Source of the DNA: a virus | Virus record (IMG/VR): IMGVR_UViG_3300002180_000071 | Location: 1-20,088 of that record | Strand: one strand, 5' to 3' | DNA length: 20,088 nt | In this document: positions 1-7,060 of the stretch, piece by piece | How positions within the stretch are numbered: position 1 is the stretch's first letter | Layout of the letters: every line of letters begins with the position of its first letter | Notes under the pieces: generated by a model | What the model was told of the DNA's origin: nothing | Database searches by the model: none | The model's input: only the letters and a program-made list of their open reading frames with translations | Translations under genes and position numbers: made by a program

Positions 1-179
1 CCAACCACACTGGCTGCTGTGAGTATCACGCCGCCAAGGATCGTTAGTATCCCCGCTGCCTCGCTGGTTGCCACAAGATCGACACCCTCATTGATTACCG
101 CGAGCCCCGATCCGCCGCCGCCCACCGCCGCCCAGAGTTTGGTACGTGTTGCTTTGCGTATCAGATCTTCCCGTGTCAT
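1..179 (-). CDS. Putative small membrane protein (3' end off the window)
   Basis: The gene reads leftward and leaves the window after about 59 codons. The ATG is set by an AAGGAGG ribosome site seven bases upstream. The first 16 residues are polar and basic (starting MTREDLIRK). A glycine-rich stretch (VGGGGSGLAV) follows, and the last visible 20 residues are hydrophobic (ILTILGGVILTAASVV), which looks like a membrane segment. Its place after the structural genes would fit a holin or another small membrane protein of the lysis or virion module, but the C-terminal half is missing, so this is only a guess. It follows the 112-residue gene by 13 bases in the same transcript. Confidence 0.6.
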   Translation of the reverse strand, partial: MTREDLIRKATRTKLWAAVGGGGSGLAVINEGVDLVATSEAAGILTILGGVILTAASVV

Positions 180-192
180 AAATCCTCCTTCA

Positions 193-531
193 TTAGTAGG
201 CACCCTTCACATACGCCACTTCTGCCGTCTGCGAAGCGCCATAGGCGACTTTTACATACCGTGCTGCCCCCACCTCGAATACCACATGCTTCGCCGTGAC
301 CGCTGCCGTAGTAGCCGACGCAAAGTCTCCCGTAGCATCTGCATCCAGCGCATAGAGGGGCACAAAGGTTCCCCCCGAGGTTGGCGAGATGTGCAAAGAA
401 ACAGTACCGCTGGTGATCGCGGCAGGCAGGTTTACCGCCACTTTGGGGAATTCAGACCCCAGGTCTACCTCCGCCGATAGCGTCCCTGTTGTGGTTGTAG
501 TTACCCAGCCTTTGTTTTCATATATCCCCAT
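193..531 (-). CDS. Hypothetical all-beta virion protein, 112 aa
   Basis: I do not recognise a named family. The protein is rich in Thr, Ala, Val and Gly, has no cysteine, and alternates in a way typical of beta strands (GTLSAEVDLGSEFPKVAVNL, then ARYVKVAY and AEVAYVKGAY at the end). The repeated pattern of short hydrophobic strands ending in YVKVAY/YVKGAY suggests a small beta-sandwich such as a head-decoration or connector-like protein. It lies downstream of the capsid and beta-helix genes in the same direction, which supports a virion role. It starts at an ATG ten bases beyond the end of the preceding zinc-ribbon gene. Function is inferred from position and composition only. Confidence 0.7.
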   Translation of the reverse strand: MGIYENKGWVTTTTTGTLSAEVDLGSEFPKVAVNLPAAITSGTVSLHISPTSGGTFVPLYALDADATGDFASATTAAVTAKHVVFEVGAARYVKVAYGASQTAEVAYVKGAY

Positions 532-540
532 TGTTTTGCC

Positions 541-708
541 CTACCCTCTCCAATGCCCCAAGGGGCAATACCAGAGGCCGCTGGGATGTTGCTCCAGCCG
601 CTCCTGGCATACAGGGCAGTCACCCTGATCCCCGGGCAAGTTATCTTCATATTCCTTGCGGGCTCTGTTGGCTTTGTGAGCCTCCAGAATTACCTTGTCA
701 AAGCTCAT
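541..708 (-). CDS. Zinc-ribbon microprotein, 55 aa
   Basis: This short reading frame fills the gap between two structural genes. The N-terminal half is helical and charged (HKANRARKEYEDN). The C-terminal half carries a CPVC pair at residues 31-34 and a YCPLGH segment with Cys48 and His52. The four ligands (C-x2-C, then C-x3-H) fit a small treble-clef or zinc-ribbon fold. It starts seven bases after the stop of the beta-helix-like gene with only a weak ribosome site, so it is probably translationally coupled. The ordered metal-ligand pattern is the main evidence that it is real. Role unknown; a nucleic-acid or protein-binding adaptor is possible. Confidence 0.6.
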   Translation of the reverse strand: MSFDKVILEAHKANRARKEYEDNLPGDQGDCPVCQERLEQHPSGLWYCPLGHWRG

Positions 709-715
709 TGTTAGG

Positions 716-1636
716 CTATTCGTCCACGCTGGCCGTCCAGTTAATCAGCAGCGCTTTCTCGTTCACCAGATTGCAGACATACACGGGGTCCATCACCACG
801 AAGGTTGCTCCAGTGACAGCTTCCGTAATGTTGGCCGCGTTGTCCTTCACCATGATATTGATGTCAGGCCCTATGATCCCCGTAGAGGCAGTTACAGTGT
901 CTACGATTGCGACATCAGCAGCGTTCTCGGTCCATATAGTACCTGAGTGAATCCAGGCGCATGTTGATGCTGTCGTGCGGAAATCTATAGCGCCCACGGC
1001 AAAGTTGCCGTATATCCAGAAGTTCCTGACCTCTACTGAATCCACCGCGCCCACTATCGCAATGGCGCTATTCGCGCCAGCAGCCGCTGCACCGATGTGC
1101 TTATACCCATCTATCAAGAGCCTTTCCGCTGCATTTGTAGTGATGATTGCGTCGGTAGCCTGTCCTGTGACATCCCGATATTCACAGTTCAAGATCGCGC
1201 AGTCAGCTCCACTCACCTCTACACATCCGCTCACCGCATCAATGCCACCAAGGAACCGGATATTGCTGATGCTAGTATTGGCTGCTGCTAGCTTCAGATC
1301 ACCCGCCGCTGCCGTGGCGGTCAGTGTTGGCATTAATCGGCCCCGCCTGATGCCAACAATAGCCACGCCCGCCAAATCCACATCTATGGCACTGTCCGCT
1401 GCCAGGTTCTCGGTGTGGTACGGCGCGACTGCAATCACATCCCCATTGTTGGCTGTGCATTTATTCACAGCGCCATCTATAGTATCTAACGCTTGCTCCC
1501 AGCTCTCGCCGGAATTCGTGCTCGCGCCATTGGTCCCATCCACGAAGTAAACATCTCCCGGGCAATCACCTGGATACATGACCAGGTTGCCGGAGTTCCA
1601 CTTCGAGAACATACGTCCTCGCGGTACTTCACTCAT
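716..1636 (-). CDS. Right-handed beta-helix-like phage protein, 306 aa
   Basis: The N-terminal region (DVYFVDGTNGASTNSGESW followed by ALDTIDGAVNKC) resembles the opening of phage pectin-lyase-fold proteins, where a 'VDGTNG..' strand precedes the first coil. The rest is a run of short strands with repeated Ala, Ile, Asn and Asp turns (SISNIRFLGGID, CAILNCEYRDV, SVEVRNFWIYGNF), as expected for a parallel beta-helix. Such folds are common in tail spikes and virion surface proteins that bind or cut polysaccharide, but I see no catalytic signature. The ATG has a GGGAGGA site seven bases upstream. It sits only about 600 bp beyond the capsid gene, which is unusual for a tail spike, so a head-surface role is equally possible. 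Confidence 0.75.
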   Translation of the reverse strand: MSEVPRGRMFSKWNSGNLVMYPGDCPGDVYFVDGTNGASTNSGESWEQALDTIDGAVNKCTANNGDVIAVAPYHTENLAADSAIDVDLAGVAIVGIRRGRLMPTLTATAAAGDLKLAAANTSISNIRFLGGIDAVSGCVEVSGADCAILNCEYRDVTGQATDAIITTNAAERLLIDGYKHIGAAAAGANSAIAIVGAVDSVEVRNFWIYGNFAVGAIDFRTTASTCAWIHSGTIWTENAADVAIVDTVTASTGIIGPDINIMVKDNAANITEAVTGATFVVMDPVYVCNLVNEKALLINWTASVDE

Positions 1637-1742
1637 TCGACTTCCTCCCTTTTGGTTCTGTCACCATCTTATGTTTGCGAGGTTGGGCAGGAGCCTTAGC
1701 CCTCTGCCCAATCCTCTTGAGTTTATCCTTAGCTAGTTGCAT
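1629..1742 (-). CDS. Possible basic microprotein, 37 aa
   Basis: A short frame bridges the otherwise empty 110 bases between the 158-residue gene and the beta-helix-like gene. The product is very basic (KDKLKRIGQRAKAPAQPRKH, ending KGRKSNE). Its TGA stop overlaps the start of the next gene (AATGAGTGA), the kind of coupled junction used throughout this genome. Its own ribosome site is weak (AAAGTGG just before the ATG). The composition would suit a nucleic-acid-binding tail, but the evidence is limited to position, coupling and the filled gap. Confidence 0.4.
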   Translation of the reverse strand: MQLAKDKLKRIGQRAKAPAQPRKHKMVTEPKGRKSNE

Positions 1743-1747
1743 CCACT

Positions 1748-2224
1748 TTAGCTCGTTACGTCCACCTGTACGTCCTGGGCGTAGCGTGGATTGCCCATGG
1801 CTATGACCATCGCACCATCACATCCGCCATCCGCTACCTCTGTGCAAACCCAGCGTACAAAACCATATGTGCCGTACAGCCCGTCCGCTTGCACCTCGCA
1901 CACGTAGCACTGGTTAGCGCCTGCCGTAGTCGTGAAGCCTGTTGACGCCACCTCCGTAGTAGCTCCCCACGTGTTGCCGCTCGTGCAGACCTTGTACGTG
2001 AAGGCTACGGCCTCTGAGTTGGTGGGGGTTACGTCATCACAAGCCTCGCAGGTGATTGTCGCTGTGCCCGCCGCCCCTGCGCTCTTCACGATAATAAACA
2101 TGCACGATCCGTAGTTGGCCATATTGACCACATCGGATGCCGGATCGCCGTTGAATATATCCTCGTGCGCCGTCAGGTTATTGCCGTTGTAGAAATTCAG
2201 TTCATCCATCAAAAGTCCTGGCAT
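1748..2224 (-). CDS. Hypothetical head-region protein, 158 aa
   Basis: Located immediately downstream of the major capsid gene. Starts at an ATG with AAGGAGG nine bases upstream. The protein begins MPGLLMDELNFYNGNN and continues as beta-rich sequence with several cysteines (TITCEACDD, YKVCTSG, QCYVCEVQ, RWVCTEV). The central part (AGTATITCEACDDVTPTNS) resembles small phage beta-barrel proteins that follow capsid genes. A decoration or head-tail joining role is plausible from position. The number of cysteines is unusual for a virion protein and could mean metal binding or disulfide stabilisation. No specific family is claimed. Confidence 0.72.
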   Translation of the reverse strand: MPGLLMDELNFYNGNNLTAHEDIFNGDPASDVVNMANYGSCMFIIVKSAGAAGTATITCEACDDVTPTNSEAVAFTYKVCTSGNTWGATTEVASTGFTTTAGANQCYVCEVQADGLYGTYGFVRWVCTEVADGGCDGAMVIAMGNPRYAQDVQVDVTS

Positions 2225-2238
2225 TTCCTATATCCTCC

Positions 2239-3465
2239 TTATGCTCTCTCGGCCAGTCCAACAAAGGGACTCAGCGTATTTGCACCCTTGCGAGGCGTCA
2301 CCGCGCTCAGTAGCGACGGCTGCCCATCTACGCGAATCGAGAACTTGAAACACGTCTCGTCGTAGATGAATCTCACATGGGTACTCGATGCCGTCTTTGC
2401 ACTACCCTTTGTGCCGAAATAGTATTTGCTCAAATCACAGAGCCCGATGTCATTGGCATCCCCCAGGGTTTCCATCTTCTCGCTCAGGAACAATGGCCTC
2501 CCCAAGAGTGTCGCAGAAGCTCCCTCTGTAGCGTCCTTCACCAGCCCCACGGTTGCGCCCCCCGTTCCCACGGCAATAGTCAGCGTGGACAACTCCAAGA
2601 AGGTATCATTGTTTGCAACCCAGATGGCCTTGCCCTTGCTGGCCGCAGGCAACCTCATCCACATTTTCAGGATGTTCTCGGTTACGATGGTATCCGCTAA
2701 CTGTCCAGACTCTATAGCCTGGCTCACCAAGCACGGATTACTTGCGCTGAAGGCTCCCAGAGGTTTGCCCACGCCTGACCCCGTCAAGATGGCCTCGTCT
2801 ATAATGAATGCCTGAGCCTCTCCGAACATGCCGCTAACCAACGGGCCTACAGAGATGGGGCTGTCCGACATCATCTCGTCCGAGATGTACACCTTGCCGC
2901 TGAGTTTGCTGGCTATCAGCTTGATCTTCCCAAAGGTCGGCTTGGTTTCAGTGCCCGTTGCCCCCTCATTCTCCCAGGTCATATTCACGCCGCCGTAGAA
3001 GGTCGACGCCCTGCTGGTCTCATTTACCACCGGAATCGTCAGTATCCCTGTGGCCATCGGAAGCTCACGTACACGAGGCCTAGCTATCGATTCCTCCAAG
3101 GCAACCTTATCAATCTCTGCTTTGAACTCAACAGGGATCAAATGCCCCTCACCGTCCTCGCCGTCTTCGTGCATATACCCTGCGGTCTTCCGTACCGCTG
3201 AATCCCAGTCACGCATACGCTCAGATCCCCTGTTAGTGTCGGAGCGGAAAACCTCCTTTGTGAAGTGCGCCATATCCTCAAACCCGCCGTTGCCGCTCTT
3301 TATGAGCTTGTCCTCGGGGCTATCGCCCATCTTGACGCCAAGCTCCCCTGGGTCGCCATGCGGCAATACTGGCTCCGACTTCACATCCTTGGCTATTTGT
3401 GCCTCGGCGTGCTCAGCGAGCATCGCCTTAAGCTCGTCTCTGTCAATCATTACTGTTTCACCCAC
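2239..3465 (-). CDS. HK97-fold major capsid protein, 408 aa
   Basis: This protein builds the icosahedral head. The first 90-100 residues are charged and helical (DRDELKAMLAEHAEAQIAKD), matching the delta/scaffold domain that the prohead protease removes in HK97-like phages. The HK97 core begins near residue 90 with AGYMHEDGEDGEGHLIPVEF and continues through IARPRVRELPM, MTWENEGATGTETKP, IKLIASKLSGKVYISDEMM and the A-domain segment DEAILTGSGVGKPLGAF. It ends with VTPRKGANTLSPFVGL. The chosen start is GTG, because AGGAGG lies nine bases upstream of it; the first ATG is five codons further in and too far from the site. It follows the protease gene by 17 bases, the classic protease-capsid order. 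Confidence 0.95.
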   Translation of the reverse strand: MGETVMIDRDELKAMLAEHAEAQIAKDVKSEPVLPHGDPGELGVKMGDSPEDKLIKSGNGGFEDMAHFTKEVFRSDTNRGSERMRDWDSAVRKTAGYMHEDGEDGEGHLIPVEFKAEIDKVALEESIARPRVRELPMATGILTIPVVNETSRASTFYGGVNMTWENEGATGTETKPTFGKIKLIASKLSGKVYISDEMMSDSPISVGPLVSGMFGEAQAFIIDEAILTGSGVGKPLGAFSASNPCLVSQAIESGQLADTIVTENILKMWMRLPAASKGKAIWVANNDTFLELSTLTIAVGTGGATVGLVKDATEGASATLLGRPLFLSEKMETLGDANDIGLCDLSKYYFGTKGSAKTASSTHVRFIYDETCFKFSIRVDGQPSLLSAVTPRKGANTLSPFVGLAERA

Positions 3466-3482
3466 TTCGTTTATCCTCCTAT

Positions 3483-4430
3483 TTACACTTTGCCTAGCTG
3501 ATAGTCCCGCGCCCCCTGATATGCCTGACGCACCATCCCCGCTAGCTCAGTCGCACCCAACACAACCGGAGCTTTAGTCTCGACCTCTTCCGCTTCTTTC
3601 TCCGGCTCCTGCGTTGGTTGCTGTGGCTCGGAGCTATCCAGTACATTCTGGATCAACTCTCGCGCCTTCCCGAGATCAGATTTGTTCTTGCTCGAAAGCA
3701 CCGCTCCGACCTTCAGTAATATATCCTCGGGGATGTCGCCCCCCGTTATGCGCTCTCGTACTATGTCCCACGTGATATCCCCGTTCTCTTCGTTTAGGTT
3801 GCCCTCAATGATCAAGGACTTCACATAGTCTAGTTCGTCTCGGATCTCTGCTTGTGACGTACACTTGTCTGGTACAGTTGGTTGGATAATATCCTCTGCC
3901 CCCTCAGACTTGGTAATAGCCTTGAATTCCTTGGCAGTGATAACGCCGCTGCTCCAAGCGTTTCTCAGCGCCTCCGGATTGCTGGGGACTGGGACAATTG
4001 ACAGCTCTAGTAAATCCTGCCGTTTGTAGACCAGCGGATTCCACCCGAAATCGGGGTCGCCCTCCTTACTGGTCAGCTCGTCCCACTGTCGCGGGATGAA
4101 TCCTACAGACGTGGCCTTGATATAGCCGTCTTTAACCAGCCTGTAGATGACATCGGCAAACTCGTAGGTCTCCTTTGAGGCAAATTCAACCTCGAACCGC
4201 AGTTGTTTGTTGTCTACCCATACCTTCTTGGCCCGCCCAATCGGGGGCTGGCTATAGTCATGAGCCCACATAATGACAGGGTTGTTCTTGAAGTCCTTTA
4301 GATTCCACCCAGAAGCTCGGATTATATCCCCGTCCCTGTCCTGCGCTTCCGTGGACCCTACAAACTCAAGAACGCGATCACCCAGATCCTTAATCTCTGG
4401 GTACAGCACCTTCCTCATCATCTCTGCCAT
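3483..4430 (-). CDS. Prohead protease, HK97 family, with long C-terminal extension
   Basis: Serine protease of the U35/HK97 type that trims the capsid and itself during head maturation. Visible features: STEAQDRDGDIIRASGW at residues 26-42, the catalytic His57 in MWAHDYSQPPIGR, the nucleophile Ser108 in IKATSVGF, and the ELSIVPVPSNPEA segment at 142-154. The protease domain ends near residue 160. About 155 further residues are helical and charged, ending in a Gln/Glu/Pro-rich stretch, and may serve as scaffold. The ATG used here has GGAGG nine bases upstream; an in-frame TTG eight codons earlier has no such site. The gene starts 23 bases after an apparent terminator, so it depends on read-through or antitermination from the packaging genes. 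Confidence 0.93.
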   Translation of the reverse strand: MAEMMRKVLYPEIKDLGDRVLEFVGSTEAQDRDGDIIRASGWNLKDFKNNPVIMWAHDYSQPPIGRAKKVWVDNKQLRFEVEFASKETYEFADVIYRLVKDGYIKATSVGFIPRQWDELTSKEGDPDFGWNPLVYKRQDLLELSIVPVPSNPEALRNAWSSGVITAKEFKAITKSEGAEDIIQPTVPDKCTSQAEIRDELDYVKSLIIEGNLNEENGDITWDIVRERITGGDIPEDILLKVGAVLSSKNKSDLGKARELIQNVLDSSEPQQPTQEPEKEAEEVETKAPVVLGATELAGMVRQAYQGARDYQLGKV

Positions 4431-4452
4431 TCTGCCTCGCCTCCATATCCCC

Positions 4453-4493
4453 AAATAAAAAAGGGCAGCCTAGACATATCGTCTAAACTGCCC
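4453..4493 (-). terminator. Intrinsic terminator
   Basis: On the minus strand GGGCAG and TAGAC pair with GTCTA and CTGCCC around a five-base loop, with a two-base mismatch on each side. Six T residues then A and TTT follow directly. This is a regular Rho-independent terminator. It ends the YezD-like mini-gene and stands just before the protease gene, inside what should be one head operon. Confidence 0.8.
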
Positions 4494-4521
4494 TGAGTCC
4501 TACTCTTCAGGCGTTATTCGG

Positions 4522-4656
4522 TTAGCTCAACTCGATATTCTCTGTCTTCTCCTTGATCCTTACGGGCTCGCGGTTCCTCACTATAACGAGAGCATCACCA
4601 GATTCTATTTCTCGCAATCGCTCTATTAGCGCCTTCTCCTTCGAGGAACACAACAT
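4522..4656 (-). CDS. YezD/DUF2292-like small protein, about 44 aa (moron candidate)
   Basis: The C-terminal part, LREIESGDALVIVRN followed by REPVRIKEKTENIEL, matches the pattern I know from the YezD/DUF2292 family: a helix, then 'G.v.i.v..g.pv.i....ki.l'. The biochemical role of that family is unknown to me. The start is uncertain. The ATG chosen has GGAG six bases upstream and would give a 5' leader of about 13 bases from the promoter at 4676-4704. ATGs at 4668 and 4680, or a TTG at 4704, would add 4 to 16 residues. The gene has its own promoter and terminator and is flanked by head genes. Confidence 0.65.
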   Translation of the reverse strand: MLCSSKEKALIERLREIESGDALVIVRNREPVRIKEKTENIELS

Positions 4657-4675
4657 ATCGTACTCCATCTCTTGT

Positions 4676-4704
4676 TTCATACCATAACCTACATGGTTTG
4701 TCAA
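4676..4704 (-). promoter_or_regulatory. Sigma-70-type promoter with extended -10
   Basis: TTGACA (4704-4699) and TATGAA (4681-4676) are separated by exactly 17 bases. TGG before the -10 forms the extended -10 motif. Transcription should start near 4669, just before the YezD-like gene. The perfect -35 and exact spacing make chance less likely, but the AT-rich element lies in a short intergenic region and expression is not shown. Confidence 0.6.
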
Positions 4705-4719
4705 GTTATGCTATCTGTG

Positions 4720-5001
4720 TTACGCGGTACACTTTATGACTCCATCCGGCAAAGGATATCCTGTGACGCTGCTTCCTGTGGTCCATGTTATCTGAGGCCA
4801 AGTCGGCTCTGTTGGATATATTGGAATGGGATACGTCCACGGTATAGAGTAGGAGGGCAGTAGCTTATACCTACACACTACCTCTGGGCTTAATGGTTCA
4901 GGTACGCACAAATCCATCCGCTCTGCGCGCTCCTCGTACTTCTGCACCTGGTCCTTGTACCTGCAAACTGTATCATGCTGGCATCCGTTACAAACGCTCA
5001 T
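4720..5001 (-). CDS. Cys-rich hypothetical protein, 93 aa
   Basis: The start codon has AAGGAGGG five to eight bases upstream, directly after the portal-MuF gene. The first 45 residues carry CNGCQHDTVCRYKDQ, then LCVPEP and VVCRYK. These five cysteines with a histidine could bind a metal. A short charged helix (DQVQKYEERAERMD) separates them. The second half is rich in Pro, Tyr, Trp and Thr (YPIPIYPTEP, WPQITWTTG) and is probably extended. I recall short phage proteins with the same 'CxxCxHxxxCxY' opening but no function for them. It is the last gene of the packaging block before the promoter-gene-terminator cassette. Confidence 0.7.
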   Translation of the reverse strand: MSVCNGCQHDTVCRYKDQVQKYEERAERMDLCVPEPLSPEVVCRYKLLPSYSIPWTYPIPIYPTEPTWPQITWTTGSSVTGYPLPDGVIKCTA

Positions 5002-5009
5002 ATCCCTCC

Positions 5010-7052
5010 TTATTCAACTACGGGTAGCATCACGCAACGGCAACTCGGATGAGCAGGAGCCCTGTCGCCGCTACCTATCTTGTATACATTCCCGTGCAAA
5101 CCCTCGCATATCTCACAGATACGCTCATCCAGTGCCGCATACCATTCCTGCTTCTCTACGCCGGCTCGTTTGTAGCCTTCCTCGTTGCCGATATTGCTAG
5201 CTGTGATCACCTCGGTTCTGGCTATTCGTAGCGCCCTGGTTTTGTCGCAATGCTCGAAGACGCCCTTGACTCGCTTGGCTATTTCTTCTGCACCCTCGCC
5301 AGCTTCTACCCCTGCGCTCAACGCCGATCTCAACAACAACTCCGTCTCGTCGCCTATCTCTATCGCCGCCCACACAATACGCTTTTCGAGCCATTTCGTC
5401 GTATCCTCATTTGGCCCCCATATAGGCGGCTCCGTCTGCTTCGCTGGCTCAGGCTTCACTAGATTCTCGCCATCCGCTATCGCCTCACCCAATATCGTGG
5501 GTAGGAATTCGCCCAGAACGCCCTTCGCTGCGTTGACGGCATCCTTTCGGTTAAAGATGTCCTCAACTGCCACCCCAGGGTGGAAAGAGCGTATAGCAGC
5601 GGTTTCCTGCGCCTTAAACATAGACTGCAATGCTTCTGTAAGGGGCTTTTCCTTCTCCTCGGTCTTGGCTACCCACTGCTTCCAATGGTCGTCTTTCTGC
5701 CGTTCCGAGGTGAAGAATTTGCGACCCTTGGGGAAGGAGGCTTCCTCCTCGTCTTCCTCGTCCTCCTCTGGTTCCTCTTGGGGAATCAACGGGGGCTCCT
5801 CTGGTTCCTCTGGCTCAATGGGCTTCAGCTCATCGTCCACCTCAATCACGGTGATGGCATTGGGCACATAGAACACGTCGTAATCGGGGATGATATCTTC
5901 ACCAGCCATTACCCGTGCCTCATTGCGGGATATGCGCCCCGCAATCAGGCCCTTGTTTGCCGCCTCTGTCTTGGCTTCGACATTCTCCGGAACTGGGTCA
6001 GCGAAGTCTAACATCAGCTCCACGCCGGTATTCTGCTTGTACAGCGGAAGCCACTGCTCATTAAAGGCCTCTCGGTATTTCGTCAGGTACGGCAATACCG
6101 TGCCCCTGCCAAATTCTTCTCGCGCTATCTCTGCCGTGGCCCTGTTATAGCTGCCTTCCTTACCTGCGATGACATCCGGAACACCCAAGACATTGAGGAT
6201 CTTAGCCCCCCGGCTCTGCGCCTCCTTCCAGCCATCGAGTTCCTTGTTCGTCATGGCCAAGGTATGGACCTTCGCGCCGCCCCAGGCAAAGGCCGTTTTC
6301 CGCGCATTGCGCCAGCCAGCATGATCCCGTTTGAACTCCTCCATGATCTGCTCGCGCTCTTCCTTCGGAGGAATCTCGCCCTGCACCTCGTATACTACCC
6401 CAGGCATAGCGTCATTGTGATAGACCTTCTCTTGGTACCGCCCCGCGAATTTCTCTATGCTCAGGTCAGTACCCAAGGCCTGCGCTGCGCCAATGCCCCT
6501 CATGGGATTGGCAGGATTCGGATTCTTGATGTGGATTACCTCGGGGATCTCCAGCCTCATCTGTGTGCCGCCGTAAACGTATTGATAATACGAGATGTAA
6601 TCTACTGGATTCTCGCGGACTACCATCATCCGGCTTGGTATAATCGGCCATACCTGCTCTGGCACCTCGAGGTTGTTCATATCGAAGACAAGGAATTGCT
6701 CGCCTACCAGCACCATGTAGCAGGTCTGGAGATACATCAGCTCATACCACGTCATGAAGGGGTTTACGTGCTTCATAGTATCAAGGAGGACGTGCTTAGA
6801 GACCTCCTCACGATTATCCAGATCACCATCTGTGACCTTGTACAAACTCCACTTGTTCCGCGCCACGGCATCAGCGATTACAGATGTGCCACGGAACAGC
6901 CACCCCAGCTCGCCATAGGCGTGTAGATAAGCGTCTATACCCCACGTAGGCGGCAAGGCCATGTCCTGTATCTGCACACCGCCGAAGCGATACTTCGCGG
7001 CAAAGGGGTTCATTCGTGTCATTGTATCCTTAGCTCTCGTTATTACACTCAT
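5010..7052 (-). CDS. Portal protein fused to MuF-like head morphogenesis protein, 680 aa
   Basis: Residues 1 to about 400 are a phage portal protein: LGWLFRGTSVIADAVARNKW, the DYISYYQYVYGG region, EVIHIKNPNPANPMRGIGAA and VLGVPDVIAGKEGSYNRATA are typical. The portal forms the dodecameric DNA channel and docks the terminase. A highly acidic Glu/Pro/Asp linker spans residues 408-436. The C-terminal domain (about 450-680) is of the Mu gpF/SPP1 gp7 type: RIARTEVITASNIGNEEGY from residue 609, then Cys646/Cys649 in ERICEICEGLHG, His668, and Cys671/Cys673 in HPSCRC. MuF proteins are minor head proteins often encoded just after the portal; here both are in one chain. ATG with GAGG-rich sequence upstream, eight bases after the terminase stop. 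Confidence 0.93.
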   Translation of the reverse strand: MSVITRAKDTMTRMNPFAAKYRFGGVQIQDMALPPTWGIDAYLHAYGELGWLFRGTSVIADAVARNKWSLYKVTDGDLDNREEVSKHVLLDTMKHVNPFMTWYELMYLQTCYMVLVGEQFLVFDMNNLEVPEQVWPIIPSRMMVVRENPVDYISYYQYVYGGTQMRLEIPEVIHIKNPNPANPMRGIGAAQALGTDLSIEKFAGRYQEKVYHNDAMPGVVYEVQGEIPPKEEREQIMEEFKRDHAGWRNARKTAFAWGGAKVHTLAMTNKELDGWKEAQSRGAKILNVLGVPDVIAGKEGSYNRATAEIAREEFGRGTVLPYLTKYREAFNEQWLPLYKQNTGVELMLDFADPVPENVEAKTEAANKGLIAGRISRNEARVMAGEDIIPDYDVFYVPNAITVIEVDDELKPIEPEEPEEPPLIPQEEPEEDEEDEEEASFPKGRKFFTSERQKDDHWKQWVAKTEEKEKPLTEALQSMFKAQETAAIRSFHPGVAVEDIFNRKDAVNAAKGVLGEFLPTILGEAIADGENLVKPEPAKQTEPPIWGPNEDTTKWLEKRIVWAAIEIGDETELLLRSALSAGVEAGEGAEEIAKRVKGVFEHCDKTRALRIARTEVITASNIGNEEGYKRAGVEKQEWYAALDERICEICEGLHGNVYKIGSGDRAPAHPSCRCVMLPVVE

Positions 7053-7060
7053 TGCCTACC

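Noticed and set aside
4656-4704. TTG at 4704 as start of a 60-residue form of the YezD-like protein
   Set aside because: This TTG is part of the TTGACA -35 box and would not be in the transcript from that promoter; no ribosome site precedes it.
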